Shown: in pieces, positions 1 through 6,713 of the stretch
How the letters are laid out: each line of letters opens with the position of its first letter
How positions within the stretch are numbered: the stretch's first letter is position 1
DNA from: Lachnoclostridium sp. UBA2905
Lineage (GTDB): Bacteria > Bacillota > Clostridia > Lachnospirales > Lachnospiraceae
DNA: 18,416 nt
Direction of reading: 5' to 3'
Assembly (NCBI GenBank): GCA_002349525.1
Contig: DEDL01000033.1
Span: 1 to 18,416 of the forward strand
Notes under the pieces: generated by a model
Seen by the model: the letters and a program-made list of their open reading frames with translations, nothing else
The model's database searches: none
What the model was told of the DNA's origin: nothing
Translations under genes and position numbers: made by a program

Positions 1-2
1 CT

Positions 3-1229
3 GCAAATGAAACTGTAAACGAAACTGTAAAAGAAGTTGCAAACGAGATGACTGTACAGAGAGCTGATACTGATAAAAAGCTTGAGAAAAACTTTGATGA
101 AAGCAAAAATGTAGTGCCTTTGGAGAATACAGGATCCGTGAAACATGCAAAATATATGAAATATGTAAAATACGCGGCTGCATGTCTTGTGCTTGTGTGC
201 GGCTCATTTACCCTGGGCAGACTTGTGGAAAGATCAGCACAGGCACCTGCCGGGAATACTAAAGTTGCTGATGCTACAGATAGTGAGGCTTCAAACACTG
301 AATGCCCGGAAGATAAGAATTCTGACCCTGGGACACAGGATACTTATCAAAAAGATGAAATGCAAAAGGATAAGGAATACGCAGATGATGTAATGGCAGG
401 CTATGGCAAGGACAATGGCTGCAAGAATGATGATAAGAGGAAGTCAGAAGAAAATGATGATGCAGACAATACATCATCTGAAACCAAAACTGACAAAATC
501 AAAAAAAATGTGTCTAAGAAAGCAGATAAGTTACATGCAAACAATGAAAAAAATGATAAGAACAAAAACAATTACAGTCGTTTTATTACCCAGGATATTG
601 AGGATGTTCTTATCAAAGCAATAGATGAAATTGATATGGAATCATTTGAAGAAAGATATAATTCACTGGATGAACTTCTTAAGAATACGGACATTGTTGT
701 TAGAGGAGGCAAAATGTCTTCAAGATTTATCAATGCCGGCAAGAATCTTTATGATGTTTATGCAAAATTTAATGTGGATACTGTCCTTTATGACCGTACA
801 GGTGAAGATATCAGTCCAAAAATCAAGGTGATTGAAGGCATGGCATATAACACAAAAACTAATACGGTTATTCATTACAACGATTATCAGTATATGAAAT
901 GTGATCAGGAATACATCCTGTTCCTTGACAGACACAACAATGGTTTTTATTCAATAACAGGCATATCATATGGCAAGATTCCTTTGGATGAGGGCGAAGA
1001 TAATACAAGTCTGAACAGAGCTGTTCTTGATAACTATGGTCTTTCCAAATTAAATGATATAATAAATGAGGCCAGAGCCAGATTTGTTGCTGAAAATGAT
1101 AGCAAAAACAAAGTTGTTTCTGAAAATGATTCTAAAAACAAGAGTACTGCTGAAAATGATAGCAAAAACAAACTTACTGTTGAAAATGATGCCAAGCCGG
1201 GTGAAGATATGTTAACTGACAACAAGTAA
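3..1229 (+). CDS. Single-span membrane protein, unknown function (5' end outside window)
   Basis: The frame is open from the window edge, so the gene very likely starts upstream. The first in-window ATG (48) has no Shine-Dalgarno sequence before it. Seen from that ATG: a basic/acidic N-terminal part (about 1-42), one hydrophobic segment (about 43-62, YAAACLVLVCGSFTLG), a very hydrophilic D/E/K/N-rich linker (about 65-178), a folded-looking domain (about 180-350), then four tandem 10-residue repeats containing ENDSKNK (1086-1205). Before the ATG there is a 4-residue repeat of the NETV type. The globular domain has the pattern of clostridial extracytoplasmic domains with 'D-IVVRG', an alternating beta pattern and 'YILFLDR'. 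I know no firm function. The layout (cytoplasmic N-terminus, one span, outer domain) resembles anti-sigma or RsgI-like proteins, but no sigma partner is visible. The gene is real with high confidence; its role is unknown. Confidence 0.75.
   Translation, partial: ANETVNETVKEVANEMTVQRADTDKKLEKNFDESKNVVPLENTGSVKHAKYMKYVKYAAACLVLVCGSFTLGRLVERSAQAPAGNTKVADATDSEASNTECPEDKNSDPGTQDTYQKDEMQKDKEYADDVMAGYGKDNGCKNDDKRKSEENDDADNTSSETKTDKIKKNVSKKADKLHANNEKNDKNKNNYSRFITQDIEDVLIKAIDEIDMESFEERYNSLDELLKNTDIVVRGGKMSSRFINAGKNLYDVYAKFNVDTVLYDRTGEDISPKIKVIEGMAYNTKTNTVIHYNDYQYMKCDQEYILFLDRHNNGFYSITGISYGKIPLDEGEDNTSLNRAVLDNYGLSKLNDIINEARARFVAENDSKNKVVSENDSKNKSTAENDSKNKLTVENDAKPGEDMLTDNK
1086..1205 (+). repeat. Four 30-bp tandem repeats encoding ENDSKNK units
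   Basis: Four in-frame 30-bp units at 1086, 1116, 1146 and 1176 encode VAENDSKNKV, VSENDSKNKS, TAENDSKNKL and TVENDAKPGE. They form the C-terminal tail of the membrane protein. The last unit is diverged. The high similarity of the first three suggests recent expansion by slippage or recombination. Confidence 0.9.
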
Positions 1230-1372
1230 GGTGTTTCGGAATAGAAATTTTAGGATACAGATTTTAGAAAAAATCATTCATAATGGTTCTATTAGAATAA
1301 AATATTCCATAATAGTTCTAAATGAAAAACTTCCTGCATATTATATAGGTAATTGCGACTTGCTTGTGTGGG

Positions 1373-1388
1373 TTGTACAAAAGTACAA
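1373..1388. promoter_or_regulatory. Perfect 6-4-6 inverted repeat upstream of the 1438 gene
   Basis: TTGTAC, four A, then GTACAA form a perfect palindrome 50 bp before the ATG at 1438. It overlaps the only weak promoter candidate seen here (TTGCGA at 1353 with TACAAA at 1376, 17-bp spacing). It could be an operator or a small hairpin in the leader. Neither is proven. The rest of 1230-1437 is AT-rich and shows no convincing gene. Confidence 0.3.
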
Positions 1389-1437
1389 AAAAGCCAGCAA
1401 ACACCAGTCCGCAAAATGAAATGCAGGGAGGTTTTTT

Positions 1438-2757
1438 ATGTCAGATTATAAAAGGTGGGTATCCTATATTTACAGCTATGATGAAAACGTAAAAAAGAAT
1501 AACTCAGGTTATATACGTGTTGAAACACGGGGAATGATAACCAGATTAATGGTACATATTAATACTTCTGATGAGACCGGCAGACTTTTGGCCTATGTAT
1601 TTGTCAGAGAGGATTCTGTCATGAAGGGTGTTTTGCTTGGAAGTATTGATGTGGACAAGAATGGGGCACAGGGCTCATTTGAAATTAATTCCTATGACAT
1701 TATGGGTAGTGGCTTCAAAATGACAGAAGCAGGAGGAATGGTTGTTATAAATGAGGTGCAGGCTAAAGAATCTGCAAGGGCATTAAGCTTTTATGCTTCG
1801 GAGTGGGATGATTCGCCCATTGATATTACTGATTTCAGAGAGGATATGATAAAGGTAGCATCGAAGAAGTCAGAGGATTTGACGGAGGATGACGCAGTAG
1901 AGATGGCGGAGAATATAACTGATGAGGTGTCAGTTGTAGAGATGGCGACGGATACTATTAAGGACATATCTGCTATGGAGATGGAAGAGGATATAACTGA
2001 TGAAGTGTCAGTTGTAGAGATGGCGACGGATATTATGAAGGATATGCCTGTTGTGGAGAATGTACAAACTGCAGAGAAATCAGATGAAGATTATAACGAA
2101 GAATGCAAAGAAGTTTTTAAAAAAGCTCCCAAAGAAGTTTTTAAAGGGCTTTCTAAGGAGGTTTCCAATGGAGTTCTTAAGGATGTTTCTGAGGAGGTTC
2201 CTAGGGATGTTTCTGAGGAGTTTCTTAAGGATGTTTCTGAGGAGGTTCCTAAGGATGTTTCCGGGGAGGTTTTCATGGGGCTTTCCAAGGAAATTTCAGA
2301 AGATATGTCTGCTGCAGAGACAAGAAAGGATACAGCAGAAGATGAGGTGGCAGTAACGGAATGTATCAAAAATCATCCCTTAAAAACAAGAGCCGCAGAT
2401 CTGGAAAAAATAGAAAATGTACTTAAAACCTATCCCTATATGTACCCATTTGAAGATGATTCGGTGGATGTGTGTGTGCGTCTCGAACCAGGGGATATTG
2501 ATAAACTGCCGGTGGATACATGGCTCCTTGCCAATAATAGTTTTCTTCTTAATGGATATTACAGTTATAGACATATTATTTTGATGAAAATGAATTCAGA
2601 CAGCAAGCCGGTTTATCTTGTAGGGGTGCCGGGAATTCACCGTCAGCGGGAGGATTTTCTGGCAGGCATGTTTGGCTTTAAAATGTTTAAGCCAATAAGG
2701 GATGTGAGCACAGTGAAGGGAGAATTTGGTTACTGGTGTATGAATATATGTCCTTAA
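1438..2757 (+). CDS. Lachnospiraceae-type protein of unknown function, DUF6128-like C-terminus
   Basis: This is a 439-residue soluble protein with no signal peptide or membrane span. The start is set by a GGGAGG about 8 bp before the ATG. Domain 1 (about 1-140, from MSDYKRWVSYIYSYDE) is a beta-rich domain with aromatic and glycine positions. The middle (about 150-300) is acidic and repetitive: a 26-residue duplication (DITDEVSVVEMATD) followed by tandem 8-residue units of the K-[ED]-V-[FS] type. The C-terminal domain (about 320-439) contains PFEDDSVDVCVRLEPGDI, LLNGYYSYRHIIL and YLVGVPGIHRQREDFLAGMFGF. From memory this matches a family often labelled DUF6128 in Lachnospiraceae; I cannot verify the accession. 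The function is unknown. The gene stands alone: there is a 208-bp gap before it and tadA behind it has its own promoter. Confidence 0.75.
   Translation: MSDYKRWVSYIYSYDENVKKNNSGYIRVETRGMITRLMVHINTSDETGRLLAYVFVREDSVMKGVLLGSIDVDKNGAQGSFEINSYDIMGSGFKMTEAGGMVVINEVQAKESARALSFYASEWDDSPIDITDFREDMIKVASKKSEDLTEDDAVEMAENITDEVSVVEMATDTIKDISAMEMEEDITDEVSVVEMATDIMKDMPVVENVQTAEKSDEDYNEECKEVFKKAPKEVFKGLSKEVSNGVLKDVSEEVPRDVSEEFLKDVSEEVPKDVSGEVFMGLSKEISEDMSAAETRKDTAEDEVAVTECIKNHPLKTRAADLEKIENVLKTYPYMYPFEDDSVDVCVRLEPGDIDKLPVDTWLLANNSFLLNGYYSYRHIILMKMNSDSKPVYLVGVPGIHRQREDFLAGMFGFKMFKPIRDVSTVKGEFGYWCMNICP
1913..2320 (+). repeat. Coding repeats: 78-bp duplication and 24-bp tandem units
   Basis: A block beginning ATATAACTGATGA occurs at 1913 and again at 1991 (78 bp apart, nearly identical for about 45 bp). 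From about 2107 to 2300 the sequence is built of degenerate 24-bp units containing AAGGATGTTTCTGAGGAG. Both preserve the reading frame of the 1438-2757 gene and encode its acidic middle. Confidence 0.8.
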
Positions 2758-2765
2758 TTCATCAT

Positions 2766-2794
2766 TTTACAAATAAGTTTCCCTGGTATATAAT
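2766..2794 (+). promoter_or_regulatory. Sigma-A promoter of tadA
   Basis: TTTACA (2766-2771), a 17-bp spacer and TATAAT (2789-2794) match the vegetative consensus at 11 of 12 positions. The expected transcript start is near 2801, about 45 nt before the tadA ATG. Confidence 0.75.
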
Positions 2795-2846
2795 CATAAG
2801 AGGATAGTAAAAAGGAAGAGATACTATAGAAAAGGAACACAAATTT

Positions 2847-3338
2847 ATGCTGACTGCTGATGAAAAGTACATGAAAGAAGCGCTTAAACAGGCAAAGAAG
2901 GCTGCGGCAATGGATGAGGTGCCTATTGGCTGCGTTATTGTTCACAATGATAAAATAATTGCAAGAGGATATAATAAAAGAAACAGCATGAAGACAACTC
3001 TTGGCCATGCTGAGATTCTGGCTATTAAGAAGGCCAGCAAATACATGGGAGACTGGCGTCTTGAAGAGTGTGTGATGTATGTAACCTTGGAGCCATGTCC
3101 TATGTGTGCAGGAGCAATTGTGCAGGCGAGAATTCCGAAGGTTATAATAGGAAGTATGAATCCAAAGGCAGGATGCGCCGGTTCAGTTATTAATATGCTT
3201 GATATGAAAGGCTTCAATCATCAGGTGGAGACTGTTAAGGGAGTTTTGGATGTGGAATGCTCTGCTCTTCTTAAAAGCTTTTTTGGTGCTTTGAGAAAGA
3301 GAAAGAAGGCTGAAGCTGAAAAAAACGAAAAAAGTTGA
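2847..3338 (+). CDS. tadA: tRNA-specific adenosine deaminase TadA
   Basis: Deaminates adenosine 34 of tRNA-Arg(ACG) to inosine, a zinc-dependent hydrolytic reaction in the cytoplasm that permits wobble decoding of CGN codons. The 163-residue length is typical. Zinc and catalytic residues are visible: H54-A-E56 (E56 is the proton shuttle) and P83-C84-P-M-C87. IGCVIV (27-32) and the N43 region match the substrate-pocket strands of the family. The C-terminus is a lysine-rich tail. AAAGGA at 2831 sits about 10 nt before the ATG. The stop codon lies inside the -35 box of the next transcription unit, so tadA and ffs are tightly packed, as in other Firmicutes where tadA precedes the SRP RNA gene. 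Confidence 0.96.
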   Translation: MLTADEKYMKEALKQAKKAAAMDEVPIGCVIVHNDKIIARGYNKRNSMKTTLGHAEILAIKKASKYMGDWRLEECVMYVTLEPCPMCAGAIVQARIPKVIIGSMNPKAGCAGSVINMLDMKGFNHQVETVKGVLDVECSALLKSFFGALRKRKKAEAEKNEKS

Positions 3339-3363
3339 CAGAAAATATTTTATTAAGTATACT
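3335..3363 (+). promoter_or_regulatory. Strong sigma-A promoter of ffs, overlapping the tadA stop codon
   Basis: TTGACA (3335-3340, perfect), a 17-bp spacer and TATACT (3358-3363, five of six). The tadA TGA (3336-3338) is part of the -35 hexamer. The transcript start is expected near 3370, about 20 nt before the base of the RNA's terminal stem, so 5' trimming is likely. Confidence 0.85.
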
Positions 3364-3388
3364 GTCAGTACAACTATGTCATAATATT

Positions 3389-3653
3389 TCCGTGCAGCTG
3401 GGGAGTTAGCGGTGCCCTGAACCTGCAATCCGCTATAGCAGGGGTGATGTTCGGTCTAGGGTTCGCAATTATAGAGCTGCCCTTTGAACGTGGCGTTGAT
3501 GTTTGGGTCTTACGCAACAGGAATTTGTGAACCGTGTCAGGTCAGGAATGAAGCAGCACTAAGCAAAACCTCCTGTGTGCCGTGAGGGTGCCTGGGCTGA
3601 GCTGCCGACAGAGGTAACGTCTGTGAGTGGGGATTCGAAACCGAACGCACGGA
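3389..3653 (+). ncRNA. ffs: Signal recognition particle RNA, large Alu-containing Firmicutes type (scRNA)
   Basis: RNA scaffold of the signal recognition particle; binds Ffh and targets nascent membrane and secreted proteins to FtsY. The 5' TCCGTGC (3389-3395) pairs with the 3' GCACGGA (3647-3653), closing a molecule of about 265 nt, the size of the Bacillus scRNA. The conserved Ffh-binding helix 8 is at about 3531-3562: GTGTCAGGTC, the GGAA tetraloop, and GAAGCAGCACTAAG. The 5' portion has the Alu-domain look (GGTGCCCTGAACCTGC). The GGAA loop is closed by A-T here instead of the usual C-G. A T-run follows directly. The position after tadA fits the Firmicutes order; dnaX, which often comes next, is absent here. 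Confidence 0.95.
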
Positions 3654-3661
3654 TTTTTTTT
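3647..3661 (+). terminator. Intrinsic termination at the ffs 3' end
   Basis: The 3' arm of the SRP RNA terminal stem (GCACGGA) is followed by eight T (3654-3661), so the RNA's own closing helix probably acts as the terminator. The 3699 gene follows within 40 bp with no obvious promoter, so some read-through is likely. Confidence 0.65.
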
Positions 3662-3698
3662 ATAGGTCAAGTTACACACATTTAGAGGGTAATGTACA

Positions 3699-5102
3699 AT
3701 GGGAAGATATGAAAGAGAATTGAGACAGGTACAGGTTAGAAAACTTTTATCTGAAAGAAAATATGACGAAGCGCTTAAGATGACGGAACAGGTGCTTGAG
3801 AACAGAACAGTTAAGGATATATCTGAACTTGAGATATATGCTGAAGTATATAAGTGTAACAAAATGTACGATAAAGCAAAAGAGCTTTATTATATGATAT
3901 ATGATGAGATACACACAAGAAGAGTATTATATAAGCTTCTTAATTTCTGCATTAAAGCAGGAAATCTTGAAGAATCAGAAGAACTCTATGAGGAATATCT
4001 GGAGAAAGATAAGGACAGTATCGACAGATATATTCTCAGATACAGACTGGATAAGGCGTCAGGAGCTGACAGACATATCCTTATTAAGGACCTTCAGAAT
4101 ATTAAGAAGGCTGAGTATATGGAGGACTGGGGATACGAGCTTGCCAAACAGTATCACAAGGCCGGAATGGTTAAGGAATGTATAGCAGAGTGCAATGATC
4201 TTATACTATGGTTTGGTGAGGGAGAGATTGTTGAACGTGCGAAGCTCCTTAAGATGCACTATGAAGGTGGCATTGACAATGAAGTTGTGAGAAAGCTGCA
4301 GAGCTATATTAAGAGTGATGTGAACAACTATATGGTTGAATCTGTTATGGAGGAGAATGAGGTTGATAAGGAATTCCAGACTCAGATAAAGCTCCCTATC
4401 CCATCAGACAATGAGCCTGTCAACCAGACAGGAGATAATACAGAAGCAGCCACTGCAGATTACTATGAGCATAATGCTACAGAGACTACTACAGGCGTAG
4501 AAGCAGAAGCTGATACTAATGATAATGTTAGCACTAATACTAATACTGATACTGATACTGATACTAATACTAATGCCAATACCAGTGCCAATACCAGTGC
4601 TGTAGAAAATACAGAAGCAGACATATCTGAAACACATATGTCTGAAACCAATAAAAATGTTTCAGCCTTTGGCCGTTATGTGGATTACGTAACTAAGAAG
4701 GAATTATTTGAAAAGCCTGAGTGTTTTACAAAAGGACAGCTCAGTTTTGCAATTGCAGCTGCTGAAGATAATAAAGATGCAACCTCCATGGTACAGCTTA
4801 TTGCCAAGGCTATAAGAAAAATTGGAAGATTTGAGAATACAACCATATTAAGAATAGATGCGAAAAAACTCAACGGGGTAACACTTGACCCTCTTAAAAT
4901 GGACTTGTTAAGCAAGTGTATTATGATTGAAGATGCATCTGCAATGTCTTCAAAAACCATAAATGGAATTATAAAAATTCTTGATGCGTATCCGGGGCAA
5001 ATTGCTTTTTTCTTTACAGATACAGAGGACAATCTTTCAAAAATGTTATTTAAAGAAGAAATTTTGAAAAATCAGATAAAATATTTTGTTTTGACGGATT
5101 GA
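3699..5102 (+). CDS. TPR-like repeat protein with degenerate AAA-like C-terminal domain
   Basis: A 467-residue soluble protein; AGAGGG lies about 10 nt before the ATG. Residues about 1-210 are helical pairs of TPR type (LLSERKYDEALKMTEQVL, KAGNLEESEELYEEYLE, YELAKQYHKAGMVKECIAEC), suggesting a protein-binding scaffold. Residues about 225-310 are an acidic Thr/Asn/Asp/Ala linker encoded by a hexanucleotide repeat. Residues about 318-467 look like a remote P-loop/AAA domain: the Walker A place reads AAAEDNKDATS without the GK[ST] motif, while a Walker B-like IMIEDAS and a following FFFTDTEDNL strand are kept. I infer an inactive NTPase fold, perhaps a scaffold or regulator. No known gene name. 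It is probably expressed by read-through from ffs; no other promoter is seen. Confidence 0.7.
   Translation: MGRYERELRQVQVRKLLSERKYDEALKMTEQVLENRTVKDISELEIYAEVYKCNKMYDKAKELYYMIYDEIHTRRVLYKLLNFCIKAGNLEESEELYEEYLEKDKDSIDRYILRYRLDKASGADRHILIKDLQNIKKAEYMEDWGYELAKQYHKAGMVKECIAECNDLILWFGEGEIVERAKLLKMHYEGGIDNEVVRKLQSYIKSDVNNYMVESVMEENEVDKEFQTQIKLPIPSDNEPVNQTGDNTEAATADYYEHNATETTTGVEAEADTNDNVSTNTNTDTDTDTNTNANTSANTSAVENTEADISETHMSETNKNVSAFGRYVDYVTKKELFEKPECFTKGQLSFAIAAAEDNKDATSMVQLIAKAIRKIGRFENTTILRIDAKKLNGVTLDPLKMDLLSKCIMIEDASAMSSKTINGIIKILDAYPGQIAFFFTDTEDNLSKMLFKEEILKNQIKYFVLTD
4532..4600 (+). repeat. Hexanucleotide repeat (ACTAAT/ACTGAT) coding a Thr-Asn/Thr-Asp linker
   Basis: About seven near-perfect 6-bp units of ACTAAT or ACTGAT run to about 4573, followed by decayed units (GCCAAT, ACCAGT). 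They encode alternating Asn/Asp and Thr, then NTSANTSA. A multiple of three keeps the frame, so length can vary without breaking the gene. Confidence 0.85.
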
Positions 5103-5146
5103 TTTCGTAAATGAACTATAGAAAAAATAATGTTTTAAAAAAGCCC

Positions 5147-5175
5147 TTTTATTCGTAATATTTATGTGTTATACT
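5147..5175 (+). promoter_or_regulatory. Extended -10 promoter of murA
   Basis: TATACT (5170-5175) is preceded by TG at 5167-5168, the extended -10 form TGnTATACT. The -35 (TTTTAT, 5147-5152, 17-bp spacing) is weak, as is common with extended -10 promoters. The expected start is near 5182, about 45 nt before the murA ATG. Confidence 0.6.
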
Positions 5176-5226
5176 GACCCTGTGTGAATAGAGGTCACTA
5201 ATTTGACACAAATTATGAGGTGTTTT

Positions 5227-6528
5227 ATGAATCAGTATATTATAAAAGGTGGAAAGCCATTAGTTGGTGAGGTAGTAATAGGTGGAGCTAAGAATGCTGC
5301 ACTTGGAATTCTTGCCGGTGCTATTATGGCTGATGAGCCTGTTTTGATAGAGAATTTACCTAATGTAAATGATGTAAATGTTTTAATCGATGCCATTGCA
5401 GGTATCGGTGCTATTGTTGAGCGTATTGATGCTCACACGGTAAGAATCAACGGAAAGACAATTGAGTCTGTTTATGTTGATTATGAGTATATTAAGAAAA
5501 TCAGAGGTTCCTATTATCTTCTTGGAGCACTTCTTGGTAAGTATAATGATGCACAGGTTGCACTTCCTGGAGGATGTAACATAGGAAGCAGACCAATAGA
5601 TCAGCATAAGAAGGGCTTTGAGGCTCTTGGTGCTGTAGTTAAAATTGAGCAGGGCGGTATTATAAGTGCACATGCGGATGAACTTATAGGAAGCCATATT
5701 TATCTTGACGTAGTTTCAGTTGGTGCAACTATTAATATCATGCTTGCAGCCAGCATGGCTAAGGGCAAGACCATTATTGAGAATGCAGCCAAGGAGCCAC
5801 ATATAGTTGATGTGGCCAACTTCCTTAACAGTATGGGCGCCAATATTAAAGGTGCAGGAACTGATGTTATCAGAATTAAGGGTGTGGAGAAGCTTCATAA
5901 GAGTGAATATTCTATCATACCTGACCAGATAGAAGCAGGTACATTTATGATTGCAGCAGCAGCTACAAAGGGAGACGTGCTTATTAAGAATGTTATTCCT
6001 AAGCATCTTGATGCAATCAGTGCCAAATTAGTAGAGATAGGCTGTGAGGTTGAAGAGTTTGATGATTCTGTAAGAGTAGTTGCAAAGGAAAGACTCGGCA
6101 ATACGCAGGTTAAGACACTTCCTTATCCTGGTTTCCCAACAGATATGCAGCCACAGATTGCGACACTTCTTGCTTTGTCCAAGGGAACGAGTGTTGTAAC
6201 AGAAAGTATATTTGAGAACAGATTCAAGTATGTTGCCGAGCTTGCAAGAATGGGAGCTGATATTAAGGTTGAAGGCAACATGGCTGTTATTAATGGTGTT
6301 GAATCATTTATGGGTGCTGCTGTAAGCGCACCGGATCTTCGTGCCGGAGCTGCACTTGTTGTTGCAGGTCTTGTGGCAGAAGGCTTTACTATACTTGATC
6401 AGATCGAATATATTGAAAGAGGCTATGAGGATTTTGAAGGCAAGTTTATTGCCCTTGGTGCCAGCATGGAGAAAATCGATGTGAATGATGAAAAGGCGCT
6501 TAAGAAGTTCAAACTCAGAGTTGGATGA
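5227..6528 (+). CDS. murA: UDP-N-acetylglucosamine 1-carboxyvinyltransferase MurA
   Basis: Transfers enolpyruvate from PEP to UDP-GlcNAc, the first committed step of peptidoglycan synthesis, in the cytoplasm. With the start at 5227 (GAGGTG just upstream, then MNQYIIKGGKPLVGE) it has 433 residues; an in-frame TTG at 5203 would add eight residues but lacks a ribosome binding site. Key residues are present: K22-N23 of the substrate loop, the flexible-loop PGGC117NIGSRP with the PEP-binding cysteine (so no intrinsic Cys-to-Asp fosfomycin resistance), and FPTDMQPQ with the general-base aspartate. RAGAALVVAGLVAEG near the C-terminus is also typical. The gene is monocistronic: its own promoter lies ahead and a strong stem-loop follows 33 bp after the stop. 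Firmicutes often carry two MurA paralogues; which one this is cannot be told from the window. Confidence 0.96.
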   Translation: MNQYIIKGGKPLVGEVVIGGAKNAALGILAGAIMADEPVLIENLPNVNDVNVLIDAIAGIGAIVERIDAHTVRINGKTIESVYVDYEYIKKIRGSYYLLGALLGKYNDAQVALPGGCNIGSRPIDQHKKGFEALGAVVKIEQGGIISAHADELIGSHIYLDVVSVGATINIMLAASMAKGKTIIENAAKEPHIVDVANFLNSMGANIKGAGTDVIRIKGVEKLHKSEYSIIPDQIEAGTFMIAAAATKGDVLIKNVIPKHLDAISAKLVEIGCEVEEFDDSVRVVAKERLGNTQVKTLPYPGFPTDMQPQIATLLALSKGTSVVTESIFENRFKYVAELARMGADIKVEGNMAVINGVESFMGAAVSAPDLRAGAALVVAGLVAEGFTILDQIEYIERGYEDFEGKFIALGASMEKIDVNDEKALKKFKLRVG

Positions 6529-6561
6529 TTGTATATTTATAAAACATATTTTTGAAATGTT

Positions 6562-6610
6562 AAGTAAGATATATTTATGCTCCATTAATATATCTTACTT
6601 CTTTTAAGTG
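6562..6610 (+). terminator. Terminator hairpin after murA
   Basis: A perfect 14-bp inverted repeat (AAGTAAGATATATT, 6562-6575, with its complement at 6587-6600) with an 11-nt loop is followed by CTTTTAAG. The U-tract is short, but the stem is long and perfect, so termination is likely. Confidence 0.65.
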
Positions 6611-6625
6611 TTAGATGTAAGTTTT

Positions 6626-6670
6626 ATCTCAGTTGAGAAGACTCCCACTCCTGCAGGTGGTGAGTAATAA
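6626..6670 (+). repeat. Two-hairpin repeated element, copy 1 (upstream of metY)
   Basis: Aligned with the copy at 7976-8020 it differs at three of 45 positions. It can fold into hairpin A (TCTC 6627-6630 with GAGA 6635-6638, loop AGTT) and hairpin B (ACTCCCACT 6641-6649 with GGTGG 6656-6660 plus GAGT 6662-6665, one bulged T at 6661, loop CCTGCA), then TAATAA. The three differences fall in the hairpins and keep pairing. It ends 44 nt before the metY ATG. No T-run follows, so it is not a plain terminator. I do not recognise it as a known riboswitch or T-box. Confidence 0.75.
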
Positions 6671-6713
6671 TAGATCATTATTTTAAAATGATACGAATTG
6701 GAGGAATAATCAG

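Noticed and set aside
1289..1315. Hairpin CTATTAGAATA / TATTC..TAATAG as a terminator
   Set aside because: Very AT-rich, interrupted by a bulge and without a T-run, so it is too weak to call a terminator.
1231..1419. 62-residue plus-strand open frame between the first two genes
   Set aside because: No ribosome binding site before its ATG, AT-rich composition and no recognisable pattern; it looks like non-coding DNA between genes.
2091..2369. 92-residue minus-strand Ser/Thr-rich repeat protein
   Set aside because: It is the antisense reading of the 24-bp coding repeats in the 1438-2757 gene; no start signals.
5203..5226. Earlier TTG start for murA, and the TTGACA at 5203-5208 as a -35 box
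   Set aside because: The TTG has no ribosome binding site and adds non-family residues; the TTGACA has no -10 before the start codon, which it would overlap.
6601..6713. SAM riboswitch or other known sulfur riboswitch ahead of metY
   Set aside because: The leader after the murA terminator is only about 110 nt and lacks the S-box core; only the two-hairpin element is present.
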